This document shows positions 26,318-34,487 of a stretch of 64,000 nt of DNA, piece by piece (position 1 is the stretch's first letter; each line of letters opens with the position of its first letter). Location of the stretch: NCBI RefSeq assembly GCF_018343515.1, contig NZ_JAGYPD010000002.1, positions 248,001-312,000 of the forward strand. The letters run 5' to 3'. Both the position numbers and the translations under genes were made by a program. The notes beneath the pieces are model-generated. The model was given only the letters and a program-made list of their open reading frames with translations. It was not told where the DNA came from and did no database searches. The DNA is from Bacillus sp. FJAT-50079. GTDB taxonomy: Bacteria; Bacillota; Bacilli; Bacillales; Bacillaceae_C.

Positions 26318-27593
26318 TTTTCTCAGTCCTTTTATGCCCCTTTAATTCTTCAATTCTGTTTTCAATTAAGACAACAATTTTATATAGCAGCTTGCTTGAA
26401 ATTTCATTTTTTCTAATCGATAAAATACCATCAGCATCAACATTAAATAAAATTTTTTCCATAAAATTGTTTTCTTTTTTCTCAATAACCCATTTACTCA
26501 AAATCTCGTTCTGTTCATTTAAATTCCCATCATCTTTAAGAATCCCCATAAATTCAGCCCAAAACTTCAATTCTTTATCAATGCTCATTTCACGTAATCC
26601 CTTTTTCTCAACAACCGCATAAGCTTCTTCTGTACTATGCTTTAAACGATGTCTCATACTTCCTACTGCTGATTCACTATATGGCTTGCAAGTATCTGGC
26701 AATTGGCTGTAAGGCGTTAAATATTCATCATCTCTATCACGTTGAAAGAATTTCATAATATTCAAGAATTTAATTTGATCTTTTGTTAAAATATCCTCAT
26801 GTGAATTTGAAAACCAATCTAGAAAGTGTGAGTAAAAATAATCATCCTTCATATGAAAATGATTCATTTCATCACTTAAAAATTCAATCAAACTGGAATC
26901 CCCATCTTCGCCACTCAAAACAGTGTCAAAGCTCTCAACAACGGGCTTAAGCCATTCAACTTGACCATCTTTTTTAACGCTATAATTATTATTAACTTCG
27001 TTTGCATAATTTTTTACATCTGTTTTTATTATTTTATTTACATTATCATGAAGTATTGAATATTCTCTAGTTCCTGCTGTCGAAACCTTTGACCAATCAA
27101 AATATTTATCCTTCGGCTGAAATGTCATTACAGTTCTTGTAACCGAAAGCATAATTTCACTCATAAAATCATTTTCCTCATTATTAAAAAGCCACTTATA
27201 ACTATGCCAAATCGAATATATAAAACTTTTTGATTTCTTAGAATTAGGCTCATGCCTTTTACCCTTTTTCACAAAATATTCTTCAACAAATTTAACTCTA
27301 TATTCTTTTGTTTCATCTTGTATCGGACTTTCCTTTTCCTCAACCTCTTCAATAATTGGTACTGGAAAATTCTCTGGTAAAATCTCAATTTCATTATTTA
27401 TGTAATTTCCATTTTCATCAATTACTACATTTTTATAGGTTTTATTAAACCTAATATCTGTGATGGTTCCACGAGAAACCCCAAATTTATCAGCTATCTT
27501 CTGTTGACTTATTTTCCCGCCAAAACCTGCTAATAATCTTTTAATTTCAATAACATCTTCTGTACTTAGTTTTGCTTCTGCCAAGTTAATCAA
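26304..27593 (-). CDS. HTH protein with sigma-factor-like layout (A)
   Basis: 429 residues, TTG start. The N-terminus has a helix-turn-helix (GKISQQKIADKFGVSRGTITDIRF, about 28-50). The middle EIMLSVTRTVMTFQPKDKYFDWSKVSTAGTREYSILHDNV resembles sigma region 2, and LTKDQIKFLNIMKFFQRD...SESAVGSMRHRLKHS resembles region 4. It could be a phage transcription factor that switches on late genes. The resemblance is by eye and weak. Overlaps the gene before by 8 nt and the Dit-like gene by 14 nt. Confidence 0.5.
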   Translation of the reverse strand: MINLAEAKLSTEDVIEIKRLLAGFGGKISQQKIADKFGVSRGTITDIRFNKTYKNVVIDENGNYINNEIEILPENFPVPIIEEVEEKESPIQDETKEYRVKFVEEYFVKKGKRHEPNSKKSKSFIYSIWHSYKWLFNNEENDFMSEIMLSVTRTVMTFQPKDKYFDWSKVSTAGTREYSILHDNVNKIIKTDVKNYANEVNNNYSVKKDGQVEWLKPVVESFDTVLSGEDGDSSLIEFLSDEMNHFHMKDDYFYSHFLDWFSNSHEDILTKDQIKFLNIMKFFQRDRDDEYLTPYSQLPDTCKPYSESAVGSMRHRLKHSTEEAYAVVEKKGLREMSIDKELKFWAEFMGILKDDGNLNEQNEILSKWVIEKKENNFMEKILFNVDADGILSIRKNEISSKLLYKIVVLIENRIEELKGHKRTEKNVNN

Positions 27594-27819
27594 CCTTTAA
27601 AAATGACAAAAGAAATTCTTCAAGCTTTTGCTCATCCACATCAAAACCAGTTGAAACGGTAATGAATGGATATTTTTGCTCGATTACTTCTGCTAATTTA
27701 TTAAATTTATTTAAATCATTCTCAACTTCATTTACTTTATCAACAAATTTACCAAAATTAAAATTATCGCTAACTTCTATTTCATATAATTTTCGATATT
27801 CATTAATTAAATTTTTCAA
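27586..27819 (-). CDS. Hypothetical phage protein, acidic
   Basis: 77 residues, MKNLINEYRKLYEIEVSDNF at the start and a Leu-rich acidic end. AGGGGCAAAT is upstream. It overlaps the sigma-like gene and lies at the 3' side of the inverted-repeat block. No family recognised. Confidence 0.5.
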   Translation of the reverse strand: MKNLINEYRKLYEIEVSDNFNFGKFVDKVNEVENDLNKFNKLAEVIEQKYPFITVSTGFDVDEQKLEEFLLSFLKVD

Positions 27820-27873
27820 TTTAATTTGCCCCTTTTTTATTTAGTTGTATATTAAGTTGTAATTTTAAATTAA

Positions 27874-28087
27874 AAAACACACGAAAAGAGTAAAAGGAAA
27901 ATTCATGAATTTTCCATATTGATTTTTTGAAGGACTGGCATAATTCTTGAGCAAATGTTTGCCTTTTACTCTGGTTCATGTGTTTTAGGAGGAATAATCA
28001 TACTAAAAAAATATGATTATTAGCCGTTTCATTTATTTAGTGACGCTAAAACAGCCGATTGTACCTATCGCATGGTAGGTAGTAACG
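27874..28087. repeat. Dense block of inverted repeats
   Basis: At least five nested or adjacent palindromes: arms 27874-27897/27962-27986 (24-25 nt, few mismatches), a perfect 20-nt palindrome at 27896-27915, GCAAATGTTTGC at 27951-27962, a 10-bp hairpin at 27993-28021 and TGACG/CGTCA closing 28041-28089. No gene fits. Possible uses: origin of replication, regulatory leader RNA or protein-binding region. Confidence 0.75.
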
Positions 28088-28096
28088 TCAAGATCA

Positions 28097-28318
28097 TTAA
28101 AAATTTTCCATTTTCTTTGTTAAATTATTAATTTCTTTTTTTACTTCTTCATAAGCCTTCGCAAGCTCAATATTTTGCTTTCTTAAAAATTCAACTTCCA
28201 TTCTTAATGAATTGATCTCATTTCTCTGGGATTCGATCAATACTTTTAAATCCCCGATCTCTTCAATTTGAAGAAGAGCTATTTCTTTAAGTTCTTTTAA
28301 TTTTCTTTTTCCGAACAT
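28097..28318 (-). CDS. Small coiled-coil phage protein
   Basis: 73 residues from MFGKRKLKELKEIALLQIEE. From residue 10 to the end it is a continuous coiled coil (LKVLIESQRNEINSLRMEVEFLRKQN). GTGGGTGAG is upstream. Probably an oligomeric accessory protein; no family recognised. It lies just upstream of the inverted-repeat block. Confidence 0.6.
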   Translation of the reverse strand: MFGKRKLKELKEIALLQIEEIGDLKVLIESQRNEINSLRMEVEFLRKQNIELAKAYEEVKKEINNLTKKMENF

Positions 28319-28454
28319 TTTCTCACCCACTTTTTATAAAATTTTCAACATAAAAAGCGCCTGCATATTTGCAAGCGCCTTGATTATTTATTTAAAAAAC
28401 CTCTTGTATTTACCCTCTCAATAGACAAAACATCTATGGAAAAAAGATACTCTT

Positions 28455-29567
28455 TTAACCAATATTCTTTAATTTCCATACCTCTGAAAATACACTTTTC
28501 CAATTGTCATAGATTTTATTTTCGATACGCTTTAATGTATTCTTAAAATTCGCTTCCGACATTTCCATTCTTTCAGCAACATATATCTTTTTTAAATAAG
28601 CCTTGCCGTCTGGCGTCCACCAGAACGATTCAACCTTTTCATTTTCAATCTCACCTTTAACAATTGAATAAACTTTCAACATAAATTCCTTTTGGCTTTT
28701 CGTTAAATATCCATCAAAAGCATCTGCTCCAATAAATTTTAAGCTCTTACCTAAAATCATCATCCACGCTTCATTTTCTGCATCATCACTAAATTTAGGT
28801 TTTATGTAGTGGCTTTCTTTGCCATTTCTAATACGTTTCACACCTGTCTCTTTCATTTGCAATTCGATAAATTTAGTTTGTAATGCAAGATTTAAATATT
28901 TTACGATTTCCTTTTCATCACGTTCAACATCAATCTTTTTTAATCCATGTTTTAAAGCTTCTACAAAAAATGGAAGCAACTTCTTTTTAGTTTCTTTAAA
29001 ATCCCTTTTAAACTCTCGGCTGTCTTGGCTTAACTTTCTAAACTTCTTACAAAGATAGAATAATTCATGTGATTGTCCGCCATAATGCCTTTCAAGTTTC
29101 CCTTTATTCTTCCAAATTGAATCAAAATTATAGTTTTCAACCTCATCAATATCAACACCTAACCAAGGATTATCTTTTAAATCCTCCAACCAATAGCTTT
29201 CAGTATCATCTGCCTTAATTACGTTATAGCCTTCATTGTCGTCCCAATCTTTCAAATTAGCATGTTTATTTTCATCGAAAAAGTAATCCTTCAACTTGTT
29301 TTTATTTCCAAACAATGCCTTATAATCTGCTTTGTCCTCTGCATCCGATTGATATTTATATCGGAAATTCCTTTCCCTAAAACAATCCTTTAATAAAGAT
29401 GCTCGAATTTTAATGGCAATATAAATTAAGCCATCAACATCAAGATTTTCTTTCCCTTCATCGTAGCCATACTTCATTAAATCCATATCAACATATCCCA
29501 AAATCTTTTGAATAACATCATTGTTTTTGCCTGCTTTAAAATCTTTAATTAATTCTTTCATACTCAT
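28455..29567 (-). CDS. Sigma-factor-like protein (B), function unproven
   Basis: 370 residues. The start MSMKELIKDFKAGKNNDVI and DVDGLIYIAIKIRASLLKD recall sigma region 2, and near the end LTKSQKEFMLKVYSIVKGE...YLKKIYVAERMEMSEANFKNTLKRIENKI recalls region 4 with a helix-turn-helix. Its overall plan matches the product of 26304-27593, and the two flank the inverted-repeat block. The middle is strongly charged. It may be a middle or late gene regulator; it could instead be an unrelated DNA-binding protein. Confidence 0.5.
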   Translation of the reverse strand: MSMKELIKDFKAGKNNDVIQKILGYVDMDLMKYGYDEGKENLDVDGLIYIAIKIRASLLKDCFRERNFRYKYQSDAEDKADYKALFGNKNKLKDYFFDENKHANLKDWDDNEGYNVIKADDTESYWLEDLKDNPWLGVDIDEVENYNFDSIWKNKGKLERHYGGQSHELFYLCKKFRKLSQDSREFKRDFKETKKKLLPFFVEALKHGLKKIDVERDEKEIVKYLNLALQTKFIELQMKETGVKRIRNGKESHYIKPKFSDDAENEAWMMILGKSLKFIGADAFDGYLTKSQKEFMLKVYSIVKGEIENEKVESFWWTPDGKAYLKKIYVAERMEMSEANFKNTLKRIENKIYDNWKSVFSEVWKLKNIG

Positions 29568-29610
29568 TTTTAAAATTTCCCCTTATTTTTATATTATTTT
29601 TTAAAACGAA

Positions 29611-30216
29611 TTAACCAATCTTTACCCATTTACCAAGTTCATAATTGTAGCCCTTGTCATCTTCAAACGCTTCGAGATAATAAATCCAGTAACACTCGAT
29701 TTGTCTTAGCTCATCAGCATCATCAACAATCTCCAAAACTTCCCATTTAAAATTGCCCCAACCATATTCACGAAACGCTTCGGCAATTTTTGTATTATAA
29801 TTTAAGCTTTCCGCATCAAAACTTGAATTTTTATGCTTTGTCATCCTTTGTGCCAACGTCTGGGATGTACTGCCAACATATTTTTTCCCATTAATTTTGT
29901 TAGTGACGCAATAAACCACACCTTCAACGTAAAAGCTTTCATCATATGGCTTTCTTTGCGAATCACGCATAATCTCTTTATCTCTTTTTGCTCCAACAAT
30001 ATAATAAATACAGTTTCCTTCTTTAGTTTTTTGCACAAAGCCATATTTTTGTATTAGTGTTTTTAAAATTGCTTGCTCGGTCGTTTTAGCAAGAAAACCA
30101 TATTTTTCAAAATAAGCCTTTTGCTTTTCATTTCCAAATTTTTCAACCAATTGTTTCTTTGTAAATTTCTCTTTTTTCAATTTAAATTTCCCCTTTTTAT
30201 ATTTGATTTTTTTCAC
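29611..30216 (-). CDS. GIY-YIG endonuclease
   Basis: 201 residues. A basic N-terminus of about 90 residues with KFTKKQLVEKFGNEKQKAYFEKYGF, then GVVYCVTNKINGKKYVGSTSQTLAQRMTKHK, a full GIY-YIG core (VYC...YVG) with Arg and later Glu in QIECYWIYYLEAFED. Likely a free-standing homing nuclease. GTG start. It lies between the Rep-like gene and sigma-like protein B. Confidence 0.85.
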   Translation of the reverse strand: MKKIKYKKGKFKLKKEKFTKKQLVEKFGNEKQKAYFEKYGFLAKTTEQAILKTLIQKYGFVQKTKEGNCIYYIVGAKRDKEIMRDSQRKPYDESFYVEGVVYCVTNKINGKKYVGSTSQTLAQRMTKHKNSSFDAESLNYNTKIAEAFREYGWGNFKWEVLEIVDDADELRQIECYWIYYLEAFEDDKGYNYELGKWVKIG

Positions 30217-30455
30217 ACTTCAATGAAAACGCCTTCATTACTTTTAATGTGAAATAGCCCTTCGATAAAATGAGAAGGGTTTGTGTTTGTGTTTTTGTGT
30301 TTGTTATTTATAAAGTGTTTTTCAAAAGGTTGGTTTTAGTCTAATATATAATAATATTTATTTACTTAGATATTATAAAATTAAATATAACATTCATATA
30401 AATATATTATTTATTATATATTCCCTTATATCCTACCTTTTGGATTTTAAAACTA

Positions 30456-31355
30456 TTAAATTACTTTCTTTTCTTTTACATCTTTTGCTTTAATCAATTG
30501 ACGTTTGCTATACTTTTTCTCCTCTTCTATATAACTTTCAACGCCATTGCAGATGTAGATGTTTGCCCCTTCACCTTCTTCCGCACCAACAACAAATGGA
30601 GCAGGAATGCATTTGATAAGATTATGCCTTTTTAAATAATCCAATGCTTTATCTCTTTTCTTTTCTGTAATTCCTGTTTGCTCTGAAATCTTGCTCAAAC
30701 CAATTTCAATATTTCCACCTGCTACATCACATTTATGCTTTAAAAAGCTGTAAATGTAAAAAGCAGATGTGCCTAAATTTTTATTTGTTATGCATTGCAT
30801 AAACACTCTAAAATCAACATGGTGCGTGTTGTCAATATATCCAAAGAATGTTCCAAGACCATGTTCATCATCATCTTCAAGACAAAATATAGGATATTTA
30901 AACACCTTTCTATTTGACCATGTTTTTGTTTTTAAGCTATCAGCATAAATAAATTGAAGTATATCTTCATCAAACCCTGCTAAAATTGGTGCTTCCTTGA
31001 ATGGTAATGTCTTAGTCAATCCCATCTGGTCTAATACACCATTCTTTTTGATTATGTAATCAATTTCCTTGCTCTTAGGTGAAAAGCCTATGACCTCTTT
31101 AAATGCCCCTGTATCTGTTAAAGAATCACTTAATTCACCATATTTGGCGTTACGATAAAACCATGACACCAAATACAAATATGTATAAGCTACATCAACA
31201 TGAGTTGATTTTCTTTCCTTATTTTTTTTCGTCAATGCTTTTTCTTTTGATAGCCTTGCAAATAAATCATTTGGCATAAACACTTTTCCATATTTCCTAT
31301 TATCAGTTGTGAATTGCAATCTTTCACTTAGTTTCTCATAATTTAACTTTGCCAT
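30456..31355 (-). CDS. Plasmid-type replication initiator-like protein
   Basis: 299 residues. A winged-helix part is visible near the end (GNIEIGLSKISEQTGITEKKRDKALDYLKRHNLI), and the N-terminal RLQFTTDNRKYGKVFMPNDLFA...THVDVAYTYLYLVSWFYRNAKYG resembles RepA-like initiators of Gram-positive plasmids. Iteron-like repeats lie 260-400 nt upstream. It likely starts replication of the excised element. GCAGGAGT is upstream. A role as replisome organiser protein is an alternative. Confidence 0.55.
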   Translation of the reverse strand: MAKLNYEKLSERLQFTTDNRKYGKVFMPNDLFARLSKEKALTKKNKERKSTHVDVAYTYLYLVSWFYRNAKYGELSDSLTDTGAFKEVIGFSPKSKEIDYIIKKNGVLDQMGLTKTLPFKEAPILAGFDEDILQFIYADSLKTKTWSNRKVFKYPIFCLEDDDEHGLGTFFGYIDNTHHVDFRVFMQCITNKNLGTSAFYIYSFLKHKCDVAGGNIEIGLSKISEQTGITEKKRDKALDYLKRHNLIKCIPAPFVVGAEEGEGANIYICNGVESYIEEEKKYSKRQLIKAKDVKEKKVI

Positions 31356-31451
31356 TTCGATTAACTCCTGCTATATTGATTATCCTTGTTAATTGCTTAA
31401 CATTGTAGTAATTACCTACATTTATTTCATTTCTTGTAATGCTTGATTCAA

Positions 31452-31589
31452 TTATGGTGTTATATAAAACAACCAAAATTCAACACCTTCTTTAGTGAAG
31501 GCTTTTGTGATAAATTCAAAACCTTTATCGTATCGTAAATACTTCATTGTTTTTTTGTTGTAACAAAAGAAAAAATCTTGTGCTGTCAT
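31452..31589 (-). CDS. Small phage protein, possibly DUF5659-like
   Basis: 45 residues starting MTAQDFFFCYNKKTMKYLRY. The pattern of aromatic residues, KxLRY and KGFEFITKAF resembles a short phage protein family, possibly DUF5659. AAAGGAG lies about 11 nt before the ATG; an in-frame ATG nine codons upstream is less likely. It is between the iteron-like repeats and the Rep-like gene. Confidence 0.5.
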   Translation of the reverse strand: MTAQDFFFCYNKKTMKYLRYDKGFEFITKAFTKEGVEFWLFYITP

Positions 31590-31616
31590 CTTGTAATAAA
31601 CTCCTTTAATTAACAT

Positions 31617-31756
31617 TTTAGGGGTGTCATTTTGAGCATAATTTATACCCTTTTTGACACTACCTTAATTTAGGGGTATCAAAAAGGGTATTTTTCTTGC
31701 TGTTTTTGACACCTCACCAGTGTCATTTTAGGCAATTTTTACGCCCTTTTTGACAC
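31617..31756. repeat. Iteron-like repeats, candidate replication origin
   Basis: Six copies of a motif near CCCTTTTTGACAC in both orientations: about 31621, 31648, 31670, 31703, 31720 and 31743. Two copies match over 13 bases. They lie upstream of the Rep-like gene and could be initiator binding sites for replication, autoregulation, or both. Confidence 0.65.
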
Positions 31757-31831
31757 AGTATAAATAGATGAAAATACTAAATAGATTAATATGTATCTTC
31801 AATCCTTCGCTAACGCTCGTTCAAGTTCAAA

Positions 31832-31857
31832 ACCTTGGGGGCAAGCCCCCATTTTTT
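31832..31857 (+). terminator. Strong hairpin with T run
   Basis: TTGGGGGC and GCCCCCA pair over a tiny loop, followed by T7 on the plus strand. No plus-strand gene precedes it; it may mark the end of an unseen rightward transcript over the iteron region. Confidence 0.6.
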
Positions 31858-32372
31858 TATCTAAACGAATAGTTATCAGTAAGATAAAGCTCCATCAAAT
31901 TCACTTTCAATGCTTTGTGAATCGTTGTTATACTAACATCATACATTTCTGCTAATCTCTCCATGTTCCACTCTTTGTTGTAAGGAATATATAATTTATG
32001 AATTTCAGTAACATCTTCTTCATATAAAATGCTTTCACTTCCGAATAAGCCTATTTCCCAAGCGTGATTGATATTTTCTTTCCTCGTATTCCATTCTAAA
32101 TTAGATACATGATTATTTGTTTTTTCTCCATCTTTATGGTTTACGTCAATTTTATTTTCTAGATTGGGAATAAAAGCTTCTGCAACAACTCTATGTAAAT
32201 AATGTGTTCGATACTTTCCATTTTCATCTTGTTTAAGTTTTACTGTTTCATAACCAGAACCATTTACAGTTGGTTTAAGGCAACTACCATCCTTCTTTGC
32301 TTTTCTTCTTACACGACCTAAATTGCTAACCTCATAGGCACTTGCACCCTCAATTGTTTTCCATAGTTCCAT
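31857..32372 (-). CDS. HNH endonuclease with NUMOD4 domain
   Basis: 171 residues. NUMOD4 at the start (WKTIEGASAYEVSNLGRVRR), HNH core VNHKDGEKTNNHVSNLEWNTRKENINHA (about 77-105), and a C-terminal helix-turn-helix (NMERLAEMYDVSITTIHKAL) for DNA recognition. Likely a homing endonuclease. It is alone, between the lipoprotein gene and the iteron region. Confidence 0.9.
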   Translation of the reverse strand: MELWKTIEGASAYEVSNLGRVRRKAKKDGSCLKPTVNGSGYETVKLKQDENGKYRTHYLHRVVAEAFIPNLENKIDVNHKDGEKTNNHVSNLEWNTRKENINHAWEIGLFGSESILYEEDVTEIHKLYIPYNKEWNMERLAEMYDVSITTIHKALKVNLMELYLTDNYSFR

Positions 32373-32534
32373 ATTTAATCCATCCTTAATTGTTTTTTTT
32401 GAGAAGTAAAATACCCCTCATTAATAAAGCCCATAACTAAACACTTTTTTCCGCATTGAAAATTTTTTTATTTAAACGAAATGTGTAAACAAAATACTCT
32501 CCCTAATTATTAGTGCGTTATTTTTCAAAAATAA

Positions 32535-32564
32535 AAAAGAATGAACATGATCGTTCATTCTTTT
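32535..32564 (-). terminator. Terminator of lipoprotein gene
   Basis: AAAAGAATGAAC and GTTCATTCTTTT form a 12-bp stem, with T-rich sequence following on the minus strand. It starts 16 nt past the stop. Confidence 0.8.
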
Positions 32565-32579
32565 AACGTTGCTTAAACA

Positions 32580-33161
32580 TCATTGAACTTCTTTTAATAT
32601 TGCAAGAACTTGATCAACTTTTTCAAAGCCATCTTCCATCATTGATTCACCTTCATTAATCGTATCTTGATTATTGCCATCTTCAATACCTTCAACTATT
32701 TTATAACTTGCAGAAGACATGGTTGAAAATGCATCTATCGAAAGTGAATGTATCTCCTTGAATCTTTCTGGTACATCTTCTTCTTTCACTACTTCTTTAA
32801 GATACATAACTAATGTTACGAAATTTCCTGCCTTCAAACTTAAAAGTAAATTAAAGTCTTCCTCCTCAATTATAGTAGGATCAGATTCAACATAAGATAC
32901 TATCTTATTCATTTCTTCTACATAATCATCAAGATTCGAATAAAGCCCCGAAAGCATTTCTACATACTTAATTTCGTCAACTGTTAGCTCTGCTTTTTCT
33001 ACTACATCAACTGCTTCTTTATCCACTTCTTGTTCTTCAACATCAACCTCTTCTTTAGGCTGTTCAGCGTCAACCTTTTCATCATTTTCTTTGCAGCCCA
33101 CAATAACGAATGTAAGCAGCACTAATAATAATGATAATAATATCTTCTTAATTTCCCCCAA
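32580..33161 (-). CDS. Prophage-encoded lipoprotein
   Basis: 193 residues. Signal peptide with lipobox VIVGC (Cys 23), an acidic Glu/Val linker (about 24-60), then an all-helical domain (IKYVEMLSGLYSNLDDYVEEMNKIVSY...). TTG start with AGGTGG upstream. It stands alone with its own terminator next to the integrase end, so it is probably expressed in the lysogen at the cell surface. Superinfection exclusion or another surface role is possible; no family recognised. Confidence 0.75.
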   Translation of the reverse strand: MGEIKKILLSLLLVLLTFVIVGCKENDEKVDAEQPKEEVDVEEQEVDKEAVDVVEKAELTVDEIKYVEMLSGLYSNLDDYVEEMNKIVSYVESDPTIIEEEDFNLLLSLKAGNFVTLVMYLKEVVKEEDVPERFKEIHSLSIDAFSTMSSASYKIVEGIEDGNNQDTINEGESMMEDGFEKVDQVLAILKEVQ

Positions 33162-33741
33162 CTCCTTCCACCTTTGTTAAATTAAGGTTAATAACCTAAT
33201 CCAAAAGTACCACATTATCCGTATATTATGAATACTTTAAAAATAAATGTTTATTACTTTACATTAATGAAGTTTTAAAACTTCTTTTAAAACTTCATTC
33301 ACAAAAAAATCAACATTCTTTTAAACATCTTTAAATCCCCTATTGCTTACAAAGCTTGTCAATCGTTTAAATGGGTGTTTAAATTATAATTTAAACGGTT
33401 GAAATCGCCAAAAACCCATTAATATCAATGGTTTGCAGATTTCCTTAATCTGCTGACAATATACTATTTACAGAAATTTAAGCAAAAGCCAAAAATCAGA
33501 TTAAGAGAATGAAAATATCGTTTAATTATTTCAGTTTTCTTTATCACACTTCCAAATCAAACCACCCCCTCAAAAGCCCCTATTCCCCTTCTAAACCATT
33601 CCAATATGATTCGTATCCATAATCCATAATATCTTGAAAGCCCTCTAAAGCTCCTAAATTGAGTAATTGGATGCACCTCGCATCTATACATTGCAATTGC
33701 ATATTTATACATTGTAATTGAATAATATTTTTAAAGGTTTT
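33162..33741. other. AT-rich gene-free segment with palindromes
   Basis: No convincing gene. A minus-strand frame at 33580-33870 has no good ribosome site and overlaps a better plus-strand frame. Palindromes include AAGTTTTAAAACTT near 33273 and the TTTAAA-rich repeat near 33370-33405. It may hold promoters for the lipoprotein gene and for the rightward transcript described next. Confidence 0.5.
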
Positions 33742-33861
33742 ATGATCTTTGCACTTGACTTTGATTTTCTGTTTTATCAGCGTGGATTGAGCCATGAAAC
33801 GGCTTGGAGCAAAGTTGCTACCTACATTCAAGATAAAAAAGATTATCAAGAACAAAGATAG
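33742..33861 (+). CDS. Possible 39-residue protein
   Basis: The plus-strand frame reads MIFALDFDFLFYQRGLSHET and ends IQDKKDYQEQR. Amino-acid use looks protein-like, with a helical pattern, and AAAGG lies 5 nt before the ATG. It directly precedes the structured region at 33880 and could share its transcript. No family recognised. Confidence 0.4.
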   Translation: MIFALDFDFLFYQRGLSHETAWSKVATYIQDKKDYQEQR

Positions 33862-33879
33862 CGACTGCAATATCAGCTT

Positions 33880-34334
33880 AGGCTTATCGCCCTGTATCCG
33901 TATTGTTATGCACCCTATTTGCCGTTGGATTGCTCCAAAACAAGCCTACTGCATCAAGTAGCCCTAACAGTTCAGATCAACTTACAATCGTCTATGGCTT
34001 GTCCTATACGCTTACAATGAGCGTCTACCCTTCCTAACGACAGCACTAAGGTAGCTTTCACCATTCAGACACGAAACGAAATAGGGAACGTTTTTATGTG
34101 TCCTAGTGTTATTTATTGCATCGGCTAACACTTAACCTTTCCAGTTTATTTTCAATTGGTGTAAATTGGCAATCCACCAATGAAACACCCTACCTAAAAA
34201 AGGCAATACTTAATAAGCCTTGCAATATCTCATTTTTTTGATAATATTGAAGGTAGGGAAATTCCATATTAAGTTATGGGATTGAAAAGTTTTACATCGG
34301 CTTGTTAGTGCTACCAACACTAGCAGGCTTTTTT
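33880..34334 (+). ncRNA. Candidate structured noncoding RNA
   Basis: About 450 nt visibly richer in G and C than the surrounding phage DNA and without a good frame. Hairpins seen on the plus strand: CTACC/GGTAG around 34034, ACGCT/AGCGT near 34010, GACAC+AAACG/CGTTT+GTGTC near 34066-34102, AGTGTTA/TAACACT near 34110-34135, and a three-way element closed by CCCTACCT/AGGTAGGG (34188-34195 with 34251-34258). It ends in a terminator whose stem is better as plus-strand RNA. Large phage RNAs of this kind exist (GOLLD, ROOL); I cannot assign it to one. Confidence 0.5.
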
Positions 34335-34438
34335 ATTTCATTTAAAAATGCATCCCATCCATAAACATAGATGTTTAACAACGCTAGTCCAATGATGCTG
34401 AAAGGGATAAAAGCAACGAGGAAGATAAACGCTCCCAT
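34292..34438 (-). CDS. Small membrane protein next to integrase
   Basis: 48 residues, MGAFIFLVAFIPFSIIGLAL, one membrane helix then a polar tail. GGAGG lies about 12 nt upstream. It starts just after the integrase stop and could be translated from the same mRNA. Its last codons overlap the plus-strand terminator. No family recognised. Confidence 0.45.
   Translation of the reverse strand: MGAFIFLVAFIPFSIIGLALLNIYVYGWDAFLNEIKKPASVGSTNKPM
34300..34334 (+). terminator. Rightward terminator after structured RNA
   Basis: GCTTGTTAGTG and CACTAGCAGGC pair over 11 bp with two G-U pairs, then T6. On the minus strand the same positions would be A-C mismatches, so the plus strand is favoured. Confidence 0.7.
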
Positions 34439-34487
34439 AGGCTTAAAACACCTCCTTTCTGGCTCTTGCATCAAGCCCTGCATACTT

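Noticed and set aside
28041-28087. Group I intron
   Set aside because: Hairpins are present but no conserved core segments were recognised and no split gene flanks the block.
33580-33870. Minus-strand frame of 96 residues
   Set aside because: No good ribosome site, Gln/Cys-rich repeats from low complexity, and it overlaps a more protein-like plus-strand frame.
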